64,000 bases of DNA, taken from Pontibacter vulgaris (GTDB lineage Bacteria > Bacteroidota > Bacteroidia > Cytophagales > Hymenobacteraceae). The DNA lies in contig NZ_JAJVDH010000004.1 of assembly GCF_022758145.1 (NCBI RefSeq), positions 1 to 64,000 on the forward strand, written 5' to 3'. The notes beneath the pieces were generated by a model, which saw only the letters and a program-made list of their open reading frames with translations, was not told where the DNA came from and made no database searches. The translations under genes and the position numbers were made by a program. Positions within the stretch are counted from its first letter, which is position 1. Each line of letters begins with the position of its first letter. Of the stretch, positions 35,513 through 44,076 are shown in pieces.

Positions 35513-36802
35513 CTAATTGCCCAACACAGCAAGTATAGCTTTGGCTTTGAGCAGGCACTCTTCGTACTCTTTATCCGGATCAGAATCAAAAGTAATCGCA
35601 CTGCCAACCATAAAAGAAAGGTAGCTGGTAGCGGCATTGTATTGTATACTTCGGATAACTACATTAAAATCACAATCCTGATCTGCAGTAATGTAACCAA
35701 AAGCGCCTGAGTATAAACCGCGCTTTGTACTTTCTACCTCCTCAATTATCTCCATTGCCCTGATTTTAGGAGCCCCCGTCATACTGCCCATCGGGAAAGC
35801 ACCTGTCAAAGCATCCACCAGATCACACTCAGGCCGGAGCTCGCCAACTATAGTTGAAATCATTTGGGAAACCTGCCTGAAGCCATAAATACCGAACATT
35901 TCCTCTACCTGAACAGTGCCCGTGGCGCAGGAACGCCTCAGGTCGTTGCGCACCAGGTCCACGATCATCATGTTTTCGGCAAGTTCTTTTTCATCGTGTC
36001 GGAGCTGGTGTTGCAGTATTGCATCTTCTTCTGGCGTTTCGCCACGGCGTATGGTTCCTTTAATCGGCTGCGAAATAAGTTTGCGGCCTTCTTTTTTGAG
36101 AAATCGCTCAGGAGAGGCGCACAACAGAAACTTATCGTAACATTTCAGGAAACCTGAAAAAGGAGTGGGGGAAGCCTGGTTTAACGACAAGTATAAACTA
36201 ATCGGATCTATTTTAACCTGCTCTGCATAAAACTCCATACAGTAGTTAAGCTCGTATACATCGCCTTCCAGTATATGATTTTTGATTCGTTCTACCTGCG
36301 ATTTATACTTCTCTTTGTATACTTTCTGCTGCACATTAACCTGGGCTGGCATAGCGGCTACAACACTGTCATGCGCAAGAATATCAGCAAGTATAAAATC
36401 AGGATTACCAACTGAGTAATTTATACTTACACTATCCTCTTTAAAGTATACATATACCTGCGGTTGAAAGAAAAACAAATCAGGAAAACCGACATTATCG
36501 GTGTGTGTGCTTTCTAATTTTTCTAATTGATTTTTTAGATCGTAGGAGAGGAAACCACACAAAAGTTCTTCCTGAGCGGTTAAAGCATTACGTAAACCAA
36601 CGAAGGCATTTTGCTCATCAACAGATACAGGTTCGCTATTCGAAACAGCTAATAAATTCTCAAACCCATTGTGCGGGTAAGGAATCTCATTGGAAGTATA
36701 GTAGGCAACCAAAGAAAATTGCTGCGCCCAATGCAGGGCTTTTAATTTAAAAACCTCTAATGCAACAGGTAACCCAGTAGCTTTAACTTCTTTAAAATAC
36801 AT
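35513..36802 (-). CDS. pabB: Anthranilate/aminodeoxychorismate synthase component I (PabB-like)
   Basis: About 429 residues from the ATG used here; an ATG further upstream at 36856 would overlap the preceding gene. The C-terminal chorismate-binding domain shows YKSQVERIKNHILEGDVYELNYC, PERFLKKEGRKLISQPIKGTIRRG, the RNDL box in ENMMIVDLVRNDLRRSC, and GSMTGAPKIRAMEII. This pattern favours PabB (PIKGT) over TrpE (PIAGT). It makes 4-amino-4-deoxychorismate with a glutaminase partner for folate synthesis. The N-terminal domain is short and divergent. Confidence 0.88.
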   Translation of the reverse strand: MYFKEVKATGLPVALEVFKLKALHWAQQFSLVAYYTSNEIPYPHNGFENLLAVSNSEPVSVDEQNAFVGLRNALTAQEELLCGFLSYDLKNQLEKLESTHTDNVGFPDLFFFQPQVYVYFKEDSVSINYSVGNPDFILADILAHDSVVAAMPAQVNVQQKVYKEKYKSQVERIKNHILEGDVYELNYCMEFYAEQVKIDPISLYLSLNQASPTPFSGFLKCYDKFLLCASPERFLKKEGRKLISQPIKGTIRRGETPEEDAILQHQLRHDEKELAENMMIVDLVRNDLRRSCATGTVQVEEMFGIYGFRQVSQMISTIVGELRPECDLVDALTGAFPMGSMTGAPKIRAMEIIEEVESTKRGLYSGAFGYITADQDCDFNVVIRSIQYNAATSYLSFMVGSAITFDSDPDKEYEECLLKAKAILAVLGN

Positions 36803-36818
36803 AGTATAATTTGCAGGT

Positions 36819-38330
36819 TTAGAGCGCAGATAATGCCAGCTTGGCTTTTTGGTCAATACTGTTTTTGTAGGCGTGGCCTTTATAGCTTATAGCCTTTCTG
36901 AAGTATACTTTAGCTTTAACCGGATCATTTTCTGACTGGTAAATATAACCTAATTGCAGGGCAGCATTAGGCGCAAAGTATAACCCGGAATTAAGATCAG
37001 TGCTTATTGTTTGGTTATAGAAGCGTTTTGCCAGCATAACTTCATTAAGGTCATGATAAATGCGAGCCTTTCGGTAAAAATATTCGCCCTGTAAAGCTTG
37101 CGGAGTAGCCTTCGTAATTTCTAAACGGTTTAGTTCTTTCAGCGCCTCACGACCATAGCCACCATCAGAGTATAGTCTTGCCAGGAGCAAATGCCTGTTC
37201 AATGGCAAGTTTTCGTCTGCGAAACGTTCTGCATAAACATCTTCTTCCACCACTGCCTTGCCCAACGCTTTCACCTGAGCCAGATGAAACTCTGCCTGCT
37301 TAAAGTTATTATCTAACCAAAATGCTAAATAGAGTTTAAAATGAGCTGATTTGAGATAATGTTGCCCCTTGTGCTTAGAAAGAAAAATCTTGTTCTCCTG
37401 TACAGATCGTTCTGTATTGCCGCGGCATAAGTATAATTCAGCAGCCATGTGGTACAGGTATGGGAAGGCTAAATAATAGCTACCAGTTGGCCTGTTTTGC
37501 AAACTATACAGCGCCTCATTGCTTTTCTTTAGCTTCTTGTTTACATAAGCTGTAACAAAAGTATAAAGCAAGTTATCCGGCTCGTCCTTTGCCAGTTTTT
37601 GAATAACGGCTAATGTAGTATATCCTTGCTGCTGGTCTAGTTGCTGCTGCAATAAAGCATGCAATACCAATGCTTCTTTATAGAAAGGATTTTCTTTGCT
37701 GGTAGCTGACCTTAAATTGGCTAGTCCGGTTGCTAAGCTGCCCTGCATGCCCATTATATTGAGAAACCACTTATAACTATCCGGCACAGACCCGATCAAG
37801 GCCTGCATTAAACCTAATGACTTTTTGTTGGGGAGAAAACCAGGATATAGTTTAGCATTGGCCTCGTATTGCAGGTAAGCTAGACGGAAATCCCATGCCG
37901 CTGCCAGGCGGTGCCCGAAAATAAGTTTACTGATTGCCAGTTGGGCTCGTATTTCAGCTATACCATAACCAACCCACGGCGAGGCCTCTTTAAGATCTGA
38001 TAACTGTTGCAGCCTTTTTTCCTGCGCTTTGAGCAATTCGTTATAATCATGTGGGTTTTGCTGTACGCATAAAGTCAGGAAATCAGGGTAGTTGGCAACA
38101 AGTATAGCTACTGCATTCCGGCTATCGGATTGCAGCTCTTTTTGAATAAGCGTCCGCCCGGTAGCAGTTTTCAGTTTTATACTTTCAGAATAAGCCCTGG
38201 CAATATTGCTGTTAAAAGAGGAGAGCGCAAAAGTTGGCAGGTTGAACAGGCAGATGCACAGCAACAAAAAAAAAGGATGGGGTTTAGCCATCCTTTTTAT
38301 GTTTTTACTAAAGCGTACTACGCTCCTCAT
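36819..38330 (-). CDS. Secreted TPR-repeat protein of unknown function
   Basis: 503 residues with a signal peptide region (PHPFFLLLCICLFNLPTFALS) after a basic start; an ATG 13 codons downstream (MAKPHPFF) is an alternative. The body is helical with repeats of TPR type: LKAQEKRLQQLSDL, AAELYLCRGNTERSVQENKIFLSKH, LARLYSDGGYGREALKELNRLE and NAALQLGYIYQSENDPVKAKVYFRKA. It should be periplasmic or outer-membrane bound. The family is conserved in Bacteroidota without known function. The gene starts 6 bases after the zinc-ribbon gene. Confidence 0.75.
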   Translation of the reverse strand: MRSVVRFSKNIKRMAKPHPFFLLLCICLFNLPTFALSSFNSNIARAYSESIKLKTATGRTLIQKELQSDSRNAVAILVANYPDFLTLCVQQNPHDYNELLKAQEKRLQQLSDLKEASPWVGYGIAEIRAQLAISKLIFGHRLAAAWDFRLAYLQYEANAKLYPGFLPNKKSLGLMQALIGSVPDSYKWFLNIMGMQGSLATGLANLRSATSKENPFYKEALVLHALLQQQLDQQQGYTTLAVIQKLAKDEPDNLLYTFVTAYVNKKLKKSNEALYSLQNRPTGSYYLAFPYLYHMAAELYLCRGNTERSVQENKIFLSKHKGQHYLKSAHFKLYLAFWLDNNFKQAEFHLAQVKALGKAVVEEDVYAERFADENLPLNRHLLLARLYSDGGYGREALKELNRLEITKATPQALQGEYFYRKARIYHDLNEVMLAKRFYNQTISTDLNSGLYFAPNAALQLGYIYQSENDPVKAKVYFRKAISYKGHAYKNSIDQKAKLALSAL

Positions 38331-38336
38331 ATTTTA

Positions 38337-39068
38337 TTAGAATATGCGCTGCTCTACACCGGCTAAAATTCTGCCGCAGTGCTCGCAAACGATAACTTTT
38401 TTCTGCGCTGCAATATCAGCCTGACGCTGAGGAGGAACAGTGTTAAAGCAACCACCGCAGGCATCACGCTTTACCGTTACAACAGCCAGGCCGTTGCGAA
38501 CGTTTTTGCGGATACGGTTGTAAGCGCTAAGCAAACGCTCTTCGATGTGCGTAGAAGCTTCTGTGCGATCGTGTTCTAGCTTTTGCTCTTCTTCTTCGCT
38601 CTCAGATACAATCTGGTCCAGCTCATGCTTTTTGTTCTCAAGGTCTTTGCGACGCTCTTCCAAACGGTGCTTTGTGCCTTCTACCTCGTTGTTTTTCTGC
38701 TCGATCTGGTAATGTGCTTCTTTGATCTTCTTTTCAGCGATCTGGATTTCCAGTTTCTGAAGTTCTATCTCTTTTGTGATAGCATCATACTCGCGGTTGT
38801 TGCGCACATTTGACTGCTGATCTTCATACTTGCGGATCAGGCCTTCTGCATCTTTGATAGACTGCTTGCGTTGCGCAATGGCTTCGTTAAGAGAAGCTAC
38901 ATCATCATCAAACTTGCGTACCCTTACCTCATAGCCTTCAATTTCATCTTCAAGGTCACGAACCTCTTCGGGCAGGTCACCCCTTACGCGTCTAATTTCA
39001 TCAAGCTGCGAATCGATGCTCTGAAGCTTTAATAGAGATTCCAATTTACTGGCTACCGTACTTTCCAT
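38337..39068 (-). CDS. Coiled-coil protein with C4 zinc ribbon (DUF164 type)
   Basis: 243 residues. Residues 1-185 are an almost continuous antiparallel coiled coil (LEDEIEGYEVRVRKFDDDVASL...). The C terminus has two CxxC pairs, CGGC and CEHC, spaced about 25 residues apart, forming a zinc ribbon. The family (DUF164, relatives of chlamydial CdsZ and Helicobacter HP0958/FlgZ-like proteins) binds nucleic acid or protein partners in other bacteria, but its role in Bacteroidota is unsettled. It begins 3 bases after the Nif3-like gene, and this pair is conserved in many phyla. Confidence 0.9.
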   Translation of the reverse strand: MESTVASKLESLLKLQSIDSQLDEIRRVRGDLPEEVRDLEDEIEGYEVRVRKFDDDVASLNEAIAQRKQSIKDAEGLIRKYEDQQSNVRNNREYDAITKEIELQKLEIQIAEKKIKEAHYQIEQKNNEVEGTKHRLEERRKDLENKKHELDQIVSESEEEEQKLEHDRTEASTHIEERLLSAYNRIRKNVRNGLAVVTVKRDACGGCFNTVPPQRQADIAAQKKVIVCEHCGRILAGVEQRIF

Positions 39069-39071
39069 GTA

Positions 39072-40172
39072 TTAAAAAGTGTATCTGATAGGGTTAGTGT
39101 TTACGTTCGATAAATAGACTGCAAAAGTAGCAAAGTTTTTTGAAATCGTATCATAAAAAATCTCCTTCGTAAAGACTTCGCTCTCATAATGCCCGATATC
39201 GGCAATCATTATCCGGTTTTCTGCATCAAAAAACTCATGATACTTTACATCCCCGGTTACAAGAGCATCGGCACCGCTACGGATGGCATCCTTAATTAAA
39301 AAGCTGCCGGAACCACCGCAAACTGCCACGCGCCTGATTATTTTACTACCAACTGAAGTATAACGTAGGCCCTGCAACTGCATTTTATCTTTCAGATACG
39401 CCAGAAACTGCTCTTCTGTTAAATCTGGTGCAAGTTCGCCAACCATTCCGATGCCAACTTCCTGGTTCGTATTTTCTAAGGCTGTTATATAATGGGCTAC
39501 TTCTTCGTAAGGGTGTGCTTTTACCAGCGCTGCCATAAGATTGTGCTGCATATAGGCCGGAAAAATTACCTCGATGCGGTTTTCCTGTACTTGCTCTGGT
39601 TTACCAACCTGACCTATTTTAGGGTCTGCACCTTCAGTAGGCAAAAATCTACCGGTTCCCTGTACCTGGAAACTACAGTTGCTATAGTTGCCAATCTGGC
39701 CGGCTCCGGCTTTATGCAAGGCATCCAGCACTTCATCTGTATTAGCTACCGGTACAAAAACCACCAGTTTCATCAGGGTCTGGGGCTTATTTACCAATAT
39801 CCGTGTGTTCAGTAACTCCAGTTTTTCAGCGATTTTGGCATTTACACCGTTGTGCACATTGTCTAAATTGGTGTGACAGGCAAAAATGGCAATATTATGC
39901 TGTATGGCTTTAATAATAGTACGCTCTACATAACTGCGGCCGATTAGCGATTTTATACCTTTAAATATAACCGGATGGTGCGCCACTACCAGGTTGCAGC
40001 CTTTAGCTATAGCCTCTTCCAGCACTTCTTCGGTGCAGTCCAGCGTCACAAGCACGCCTTTTACTTCATCAGCACCGTTTCCTGTTTGCAGGCCAGAGTT
40101 GTCGTAGCTTTCCTGGTAACGGGGAGGAGCGTAGGCTTCCAGCACCCTGATAACATCCTGTATTGTTGCCAT
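39072..40172 (-). CDS. Nif3-like dinuclear metal-centre protein
   Basis: 366 residues, the long form. Metal-site motifs are VVAHHPVIFKG near residues 61-72, FACHTNLDN, and a C-terminal GDVKYHEFFDAE with IADIGHYESE. A PII/CutA-like domain is inserted in the middle (TLMKLVVFVPVANTDEVLDALHKAGAG to HPYEEVAHY). Proteins of this family form hexameric rings binding two metal ions, and some are annotated as GTP cyclohydrolase type I 2-like; the true substrate is not established. First gene of a minus-strand cluster, divergent from lpxK. Confidence 0.93.
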   Translation of the reverse strand: MATIQDVIRVLEAYAPPRYQESYDNSGLQTGNGADEVKGVLVTLDCTEEVLEEAIAKGCNLVVAHHPVIFKGIKSLIGRSYVERTIIKAIQHNIAIFACHTNLDNVHNGVNAKIAEKLELLNTRILVNKPQTLMKLVVFVPVANTDEVLDALHKAGAGQIGNYSNCSFQVQGTGRFLPTEGADPKIGQVGKPEQVQENRIEVIFPAYMQHNLMAALVKAHPYEEVAHYITALENTNQEVGIGMVGELAPDLTEEQFLAYLKDKMQLQGLRYTSVGSKIIRRVAVCGGSGSFLIKDAIRSGADALVTGDVKYHEFFDAENRIMIADIGHYESEVFTKEIFYDTISKNFATFAVYLSNVNTNPIRYTF

Positions 40173-40219
40173 GTAATTCTTCTTTATGTCTTATAGCTGT
40201 ATCGGCACGTTAAAATTAG

Positions 40220-40227
40220 TAATTTTG
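40220..40227 (+). promoter_or_regulatory. -7 promoter element of lpxK
   Basis: TAATTTTG matches TAnnTTTG and is 16 bases before the lpxK start codon. The region also serves the divergent Nif3-like gene. No clear -33 TTTG. Confidence 0.45.
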
Positions 40228-40243
40228 CGCCAGCTATAACACT

Positions 40244-41302
40244 ATGGTATACTATCTGAAATTGCTGCTCTGGCCTTTTGCCTTTCTCTACGGTCGTATA
40301 ATGGCAGTGCGAAATCTGCTTTACGATGCTGGCCTGCTGCCTTCCCGCAGGTTTGGTTTGCCGGTTATAGCAGTTGGCAACCTGACCGTAGGCGGCACCG
40401 GAAAAACCCCGCATGTGGAGTACCTGTTGCGCCTGCTTCAATCTTATAGTATAGCTACGCTTAGCCGGGGTTACAAGCGTACTACTAAGGGATTTATACT
40501 TGCAGATAACAGCTCAACTGCTGCTATTTTAGGCGATGAGCCTTTTCAATATCACCAGGATTTTCCGGAGGTAGCTGTAGCTGTATGCGAAGACCGGGTT
40601 AAAGGAGTGGAGCTGCTTCTGAAAGCAAAACCCAATGTGGAAGTAGTGGTGCTGGATGATGCCATGCAACACCGCCCAATCAGGCCGTCTTTTAACATTC
40701 TGATCACAGATTTTTTCCGGCCATTTTATAAAGACCTGGTTATGCCAGCCGGCCTGTTGCGCGAACCAAAAGCCGGAGCGAAGCGGGCAGATGTAATTAT
40801 TGTAAGTAAATGCCCTGCAAATTTGCCAGCTGCGCAGAGAGAAAGTATAACCGCAAGTATAAAAAAGTATAGCAAGGCGCCGGTATTTTTTTCTGGTTAT
40901 ACTTATGGAGCACCAGTTGGTATAGGATCAGAAAGTAGCATAAATAATGATGTTATTTTACTGACAGGTATAGCCAATGCAATGCCGTTAAAGCAGCAAC
41001 TTCAGCAACAGGGTTATACAATACTCGAACATATAAATTACCCGGATCACCATCTTTATACTTCCCAGGATTTGCTTAAACTAAAAGAGCAAATACACAA
41101 GTATAAATCACAAAATATCAGCATTATAACAACCAGAAAAGATGCTGTAAAATTAGAGTCGGGGGAGCTCTCAGAAATGACACGCCTGTTACCAATTTTC
41201 TATATACCGATCGAAGTAGAATTACTGGAAAAACAAGAGGAGTTTGATAGTATGATCGGGCAGCATGTTTTACAGCAATTCAAAAATGTAATTAGATCGT
41301 AA
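40244..41302 (+). CDS. lpxK: Tetraacyldisaccharide 4'-kinase LpxK
   Basis: 352 residues. An N-terminal membrane-associating helix (LKLLLWPFAFLYGRIMAVRNLLYD) precedes the P-loop GNLTVGGTGKTPHVEYLL. Later motifs are YSIATLSRGYKRTTKGF, GDEPFQYH and VVVLDDAMQHRP. It phosphorylates the 4' position of the lipid A precursor on the inner-membrane cytoplasmic face. The gene contains at least five copies of the AAGTATA motif, three of them within 29 bases. Confidence 0.97.
   Translation: MVYYLKLLLWPFAFLYGRIMAVRNLLYDAGLLPSRRFGLPVIAVGNLTVGGTGKTPHVEYLLRLLQSYSIATLSRGYKRTTKGFILADNSSTAAILGDEPFQYHQDFPEVAVAVCEDRVKGVELLLKAKPNVEVVVLDDAMQHRPIRPSFNILITDFFRPFYKDLVMPAGLLREPKAGAKRADVIIVSKCPANLPAAQRESITASIKKYSKAPVFFSGYTYGAPVGIGSESSINNDVILLTGIANAMPLKQQLQQQGYTILEHINYPDHHLYTSQDLLKLKEQIHKYKSQNISIITTRKDAVKLESGELSEMTRLLPIFYIPIEVELLEKQEEFDSMIGQHVLQQFKNVIRS
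40848..40876 (+). repeat. Three AAGTATA motif copies within 29 bases of lpxK
   Basis: Three same-oriented copies (AAAGTATAA, CAAGTATAA and AAAGTATAG) occur in lpxK at about 10-base spacing. They encode Ser-Ile or Lys-Tyr pairs in a weakly conserved part of the protein. Confidence 0.65.
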
Positions 41303-41393
41303 AACAGCATACTCAGATTAAATTTATACTTTGCTTTAGCCAGAACGCACGCCGGAAATGTGCTTGTTGTGCGAAAATCACTAATTTTGAACT

Positions 41394-43277
41394 GTGAGAA
41401 AAAATCTATTAGCTGGAATTATACTTATACTTTGCCTGCTAGCGGGCAAAAGCGCTACGGCGCAGATTGTAGATGATTCGACGCGTGTGCTTTACAGCCC
41501 GAAAACAACGCTAAAACTTTACGAAGAAGACGTACTTCAGGGGAAATACACAGAGTCGCGCATCGATACAAGTATACAGAACACACAGAACGAACGCTAC
41601 TGGTTTCATGATACCACTTACTACCAGCATTTGGGCAATGTTGGTACAGCTGCTAAACCCTTGTTTTTCAATTCGCCCAACAAAATTGGCATCCGTTTAG
41701 GTAAAAACGCTTTCGACCGCTACGCTTACAACCCCGAAAGAATCAATTACTTTAATACACGCTCTCCATACTCACATATTTATTATGTACAGGGCTCACG
41801 TGGCGAAACCGTTTTTGAAGGCATTTATGCTCGAAATATTAGCCCAACATGGAATGCCGGCATTGCCTATAATATAGTTTCAGCTACCAAACAAATAAAC
41901 GTTCTCAGCCGCCGCGAAAATCTTGATAACCTGATAGACCATGAAGGCCTGAAAGCATTTACCCATTACCGCTCTAAAAAAGGGCGTTACGATTTGTTTG
42001 CCAACTTTACGTTTATGAAGCATGAGCAGATTGAGCAAGGTGGGGTACGCAGATCTGAGACAGAAACTGGCGAAGATACTTTTGAATATGAGAACGACTT
42101 GGCTTACCTGAACCAGGCCTCTAACCAGGAATACCGCAATAACCTGCATGCCCTGCAGATTTTAAAAATTGCCGGCGAGCATTTAAAAGCTTACCATACT
42201 ATAGATTACCGCACGCAACGCAACGAGTTTAAAGACGATGCCTTACCAAGAGATGCCAACAATGTGCTGGAGTTTTACCCGGATACTATTATAAACTACG
42301 ATTCTGTAAAAACCCGTGACCGTACAATCTATAAGGAATTACAAAATATAGTTGGCTTTACCGGCAACAGTAAAATTTCCTTTTATAAAGCTTATGTAAA
42401 GCACCGCAACGGCAATTTAGAGTATAGCTCCGTAGACTCGGCCAATGTAAGAAAAGCTACGGATATAAACCGTAACCAGATTTTTGTTGGTGGCCAGCTG
42501 CGTTTCAATTATAAAAAAGCGTTGCTACAGTTTGATGGCGAATACCAACTGGCTAAAGATTACCGCCTGATGGGGGTTGCAAAACTTGGCTTCCTTCAAT
42601 TTACGCAGTCACGTATCAGTCAATCACCTTCGCTGGTGCAGGAGCGTTACCTGAGCAATCATTTCGATTGGAATAGTAACTTCGAGAATTCCGTTACTGA
42701 CCGTTCAGAAGCTACAATTACGGCAAAACTTGGGGCAAAGCAGTTTGTGCGTATTGGCGCTAACTTTAATAACATCAAGCGCTATATCTACTTTAACCAG
42801 AATGCCGAAGCAGCACAGTTCAGCGGAAGCCAGCGCATATTCGGCGGACAAATTGAGCACCATATCCGTTTTGGCCCTATTCATTTCGAAAACTTTGCTG
42901 CTTACACCAACACAGACGAGGCAGAAGCTATCAGAATACCGGAGTGGTTTGTTAACTCTAAATTATACTTCCAGGGCTTCCTTTTCAAAAAAGCATTATT
43001 CGGGCAGTTTGGTGTGGAAATGAATTTGCCTACCGACTACAAGCCTGATGCCTACATGCCGGTTACGCAACAGTTTTACCTCCAGGACAACTTCCTTTTC
43101 AAGACCTATCCGGTGGTGGACGTATTCATAACTGCTGACATCAAAACCCTGAACGTATTCCTGAAAATGGCGCACGTAAACGAAGGCTGGCTGGAACCTG
43201 GTTACTATACTACCCCAGGTTTCCCGGGCATGCGCCGCAGCTTTGTATTTGGCATTAAGTGGATGTTCTTCGATTAA
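41394..43277 (+). CDS. Putative porin (PF14121-like)
   Basis: 627 residues starting at GTG, with a signal peptide (RKNLLAGIILILCLLAGKSATAQ). The mature protein begins with a short periplasmic region including the FYNTRSPYSHIYYVQGSRGE-like segment (YFNTRSPYSHIYYVQGSRGE) and then a long series of amphipathic beta strands ending in aromatic residues (RRSFVFGIKWMFFD). This matches the large 'putative porin' family of Bacteroidota outer membranes. Substrate unknown. It follows lpxK by 91 bases, with a possible TAATTTTG box just before the start. Confidence 0.85.
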   Translation: MRKNLLAGIILILCLLAGKSATAQIVDDSTRVLYSPKTTLKLYEEDVLQGKYTESRIDTSIQNTQNERYWFHDTTYYQHLGNVGTAAKPLFFNSPNKIGIRLGKNAFDRYAYNPERINYFNTRSPYSHIYYVQGSRGETVFEGIYARNISPTWNAGIAYNIVSATKQINVLSRRENLDNLIDHEGLKAFTHYRSKKGRYDLFANFTFMKHEQIEQGGVRRSETETGEDTFEYENDLAYLNQASNQEYRNNLHALQILKIAGEHLKAYHTIDYRTQRNEFKDDALPRDANNVLEFYPDTIINYDSVKTRDRTIYKELQNIVGFTGNSKISFYKAYVKHRNGNLEYSSVDSANVRKATDINRNQIFVGGQLRFNYKKALLQFDGEYQLAKDYRLMGVAKLGFLQFTQSRISQSPSLVQERYLSNHFDWNSNFENSVTDRSEATITAKLGAKQFVRIGANFNNIKRYIYFNQNAEAAQFSGSQRIFGGQIEHHIRFGPIHFENFAAYTNTDEAEAIRIPEWFVNSKLYFQGFLFKKALFGQFGVEMNLPTDYKPDAYMPVTQQFYLQDNFLFKTYPVVDVFITADIKTLNVFLKMAHVNEGWLEPGYYTTPGFPGMRRSFVFGIKWMFFD

Positions 43278-43319
43278 GACCACTTTAAGCCAGATTTTAT
43301 ACTTTAGATTATTATTCAA

Positions 43320-43928
43320 ATGTCTACTTCTCAACCAACAAAAACTATACTTCGCCTGCAATTGCCAACTGATCCGCGGTGGGTAAATATTGCAGAAAAG
43401 AACATTGAAGATATATTGGTAGACCATGCTTATTGTGAGCAGAAAGCAGCCACATCGGCCATTTCGCTTATAGTTAAGTACCCTGATAAAACCAAGTTGG
43501 TTGATGAATTGACCGACTTGGTTGCAGAAGAATGGAGCCACTTTGAGCGTGTACTGGCTGAACTTAAAAAGCGTGGCTGGGGATTAGGCCGTAACCGTCC
43601 GGATGAGTACGTGGTAGAGCTTGCCAAACACATCCGTAAAGGCGACAAGCGCGAGCGCCAACTCATGGACCACCTGCTAGTAAATGCCTTAATAGAAGCC
43701 CGCAGCTGCGAACGTTTTAAACTTCTCTGGAAAAACATCCAGGACGAAGACTTGCAGAAATTTTACTACGAACTGATGGTGTCAGAAGCTGGCCATTATG
43801 TAAGCTTTGTAAAGCTGGCAAAAGAATACATGCCGGCAGAAGAAGTGGATGCCCGCCTGAAAGAACTCCTCGAAATTGAAGCTGAAATAATCAGAAAGCT
43901 CGAGCCACGGCCAGACAGAATGCACTAG
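43320..43928 (+). CDS. miaE: tRNA-(ms2io6A)-hydroxylase MiaE
   Basis: 202 residues, all helical. The di-iron ligands of the ferritin-like fold are visible as the Glu in DHAYCEQKAATSA, E-x2-H in AEEWSHFE, the Glu in ALIEARSCERF and E-x2-H in SEAGHY. MiaE hydroxylates the isopentenyl chain of ms2i6A37 in tRNA with oxygen. The substrate-forming enzyme MiaB is encoded at 34 kb. Expressed alone; followed by a long terminator whose ends are AAGTATA copies. Confidence 0.93.
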   Translation: MSTSQPTKTILRLQLPTDPRWVNIAEKNIEDILVDHAYCEQKAATSAISLIVKYPDKTKLVDELTDLVAEEWSHFERVLAELKKRGWGLGRNRPDEYVVELAKHIRKGDKRERQLMDHLLVNALIEARSCERFKLLWKNIQDEDLQKFYYELMVSEAGHYVSFVKLAKEYMPAEEVDARLKELLEIEAEIIRKLEPRPDRMH

Positions 43929-43976
43929 TACAGGGAACAGTGAATGGTAAGCAGTTATTTACTGGAGTAAACTTGT

Positions 43977-44027
43977 AAGTATAAAAGCAAAGGCCGGAAT
44001 GAAACTCCGGCCTTTGCTTTTATACTT
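43977..44027. terminator. 22-bp perfect stem-loop terminator framed by AAGTATAAA motifs
   Basis: The arms (43977-43998 and 44006-44027) are exact complements around a 7-base loop. The outer 10 bases are AAGTATAAAA and its complement; the inner part is the GC-rich AGGCCGGA stem. It lies between the convergent miaE and the GATase-like gene. Confidence 0.9.
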
Positions 44028-44076
44028 TAACAAAAATTAATTCTGATAACTGTTTACTGCTTATTGAAAACTGAAA

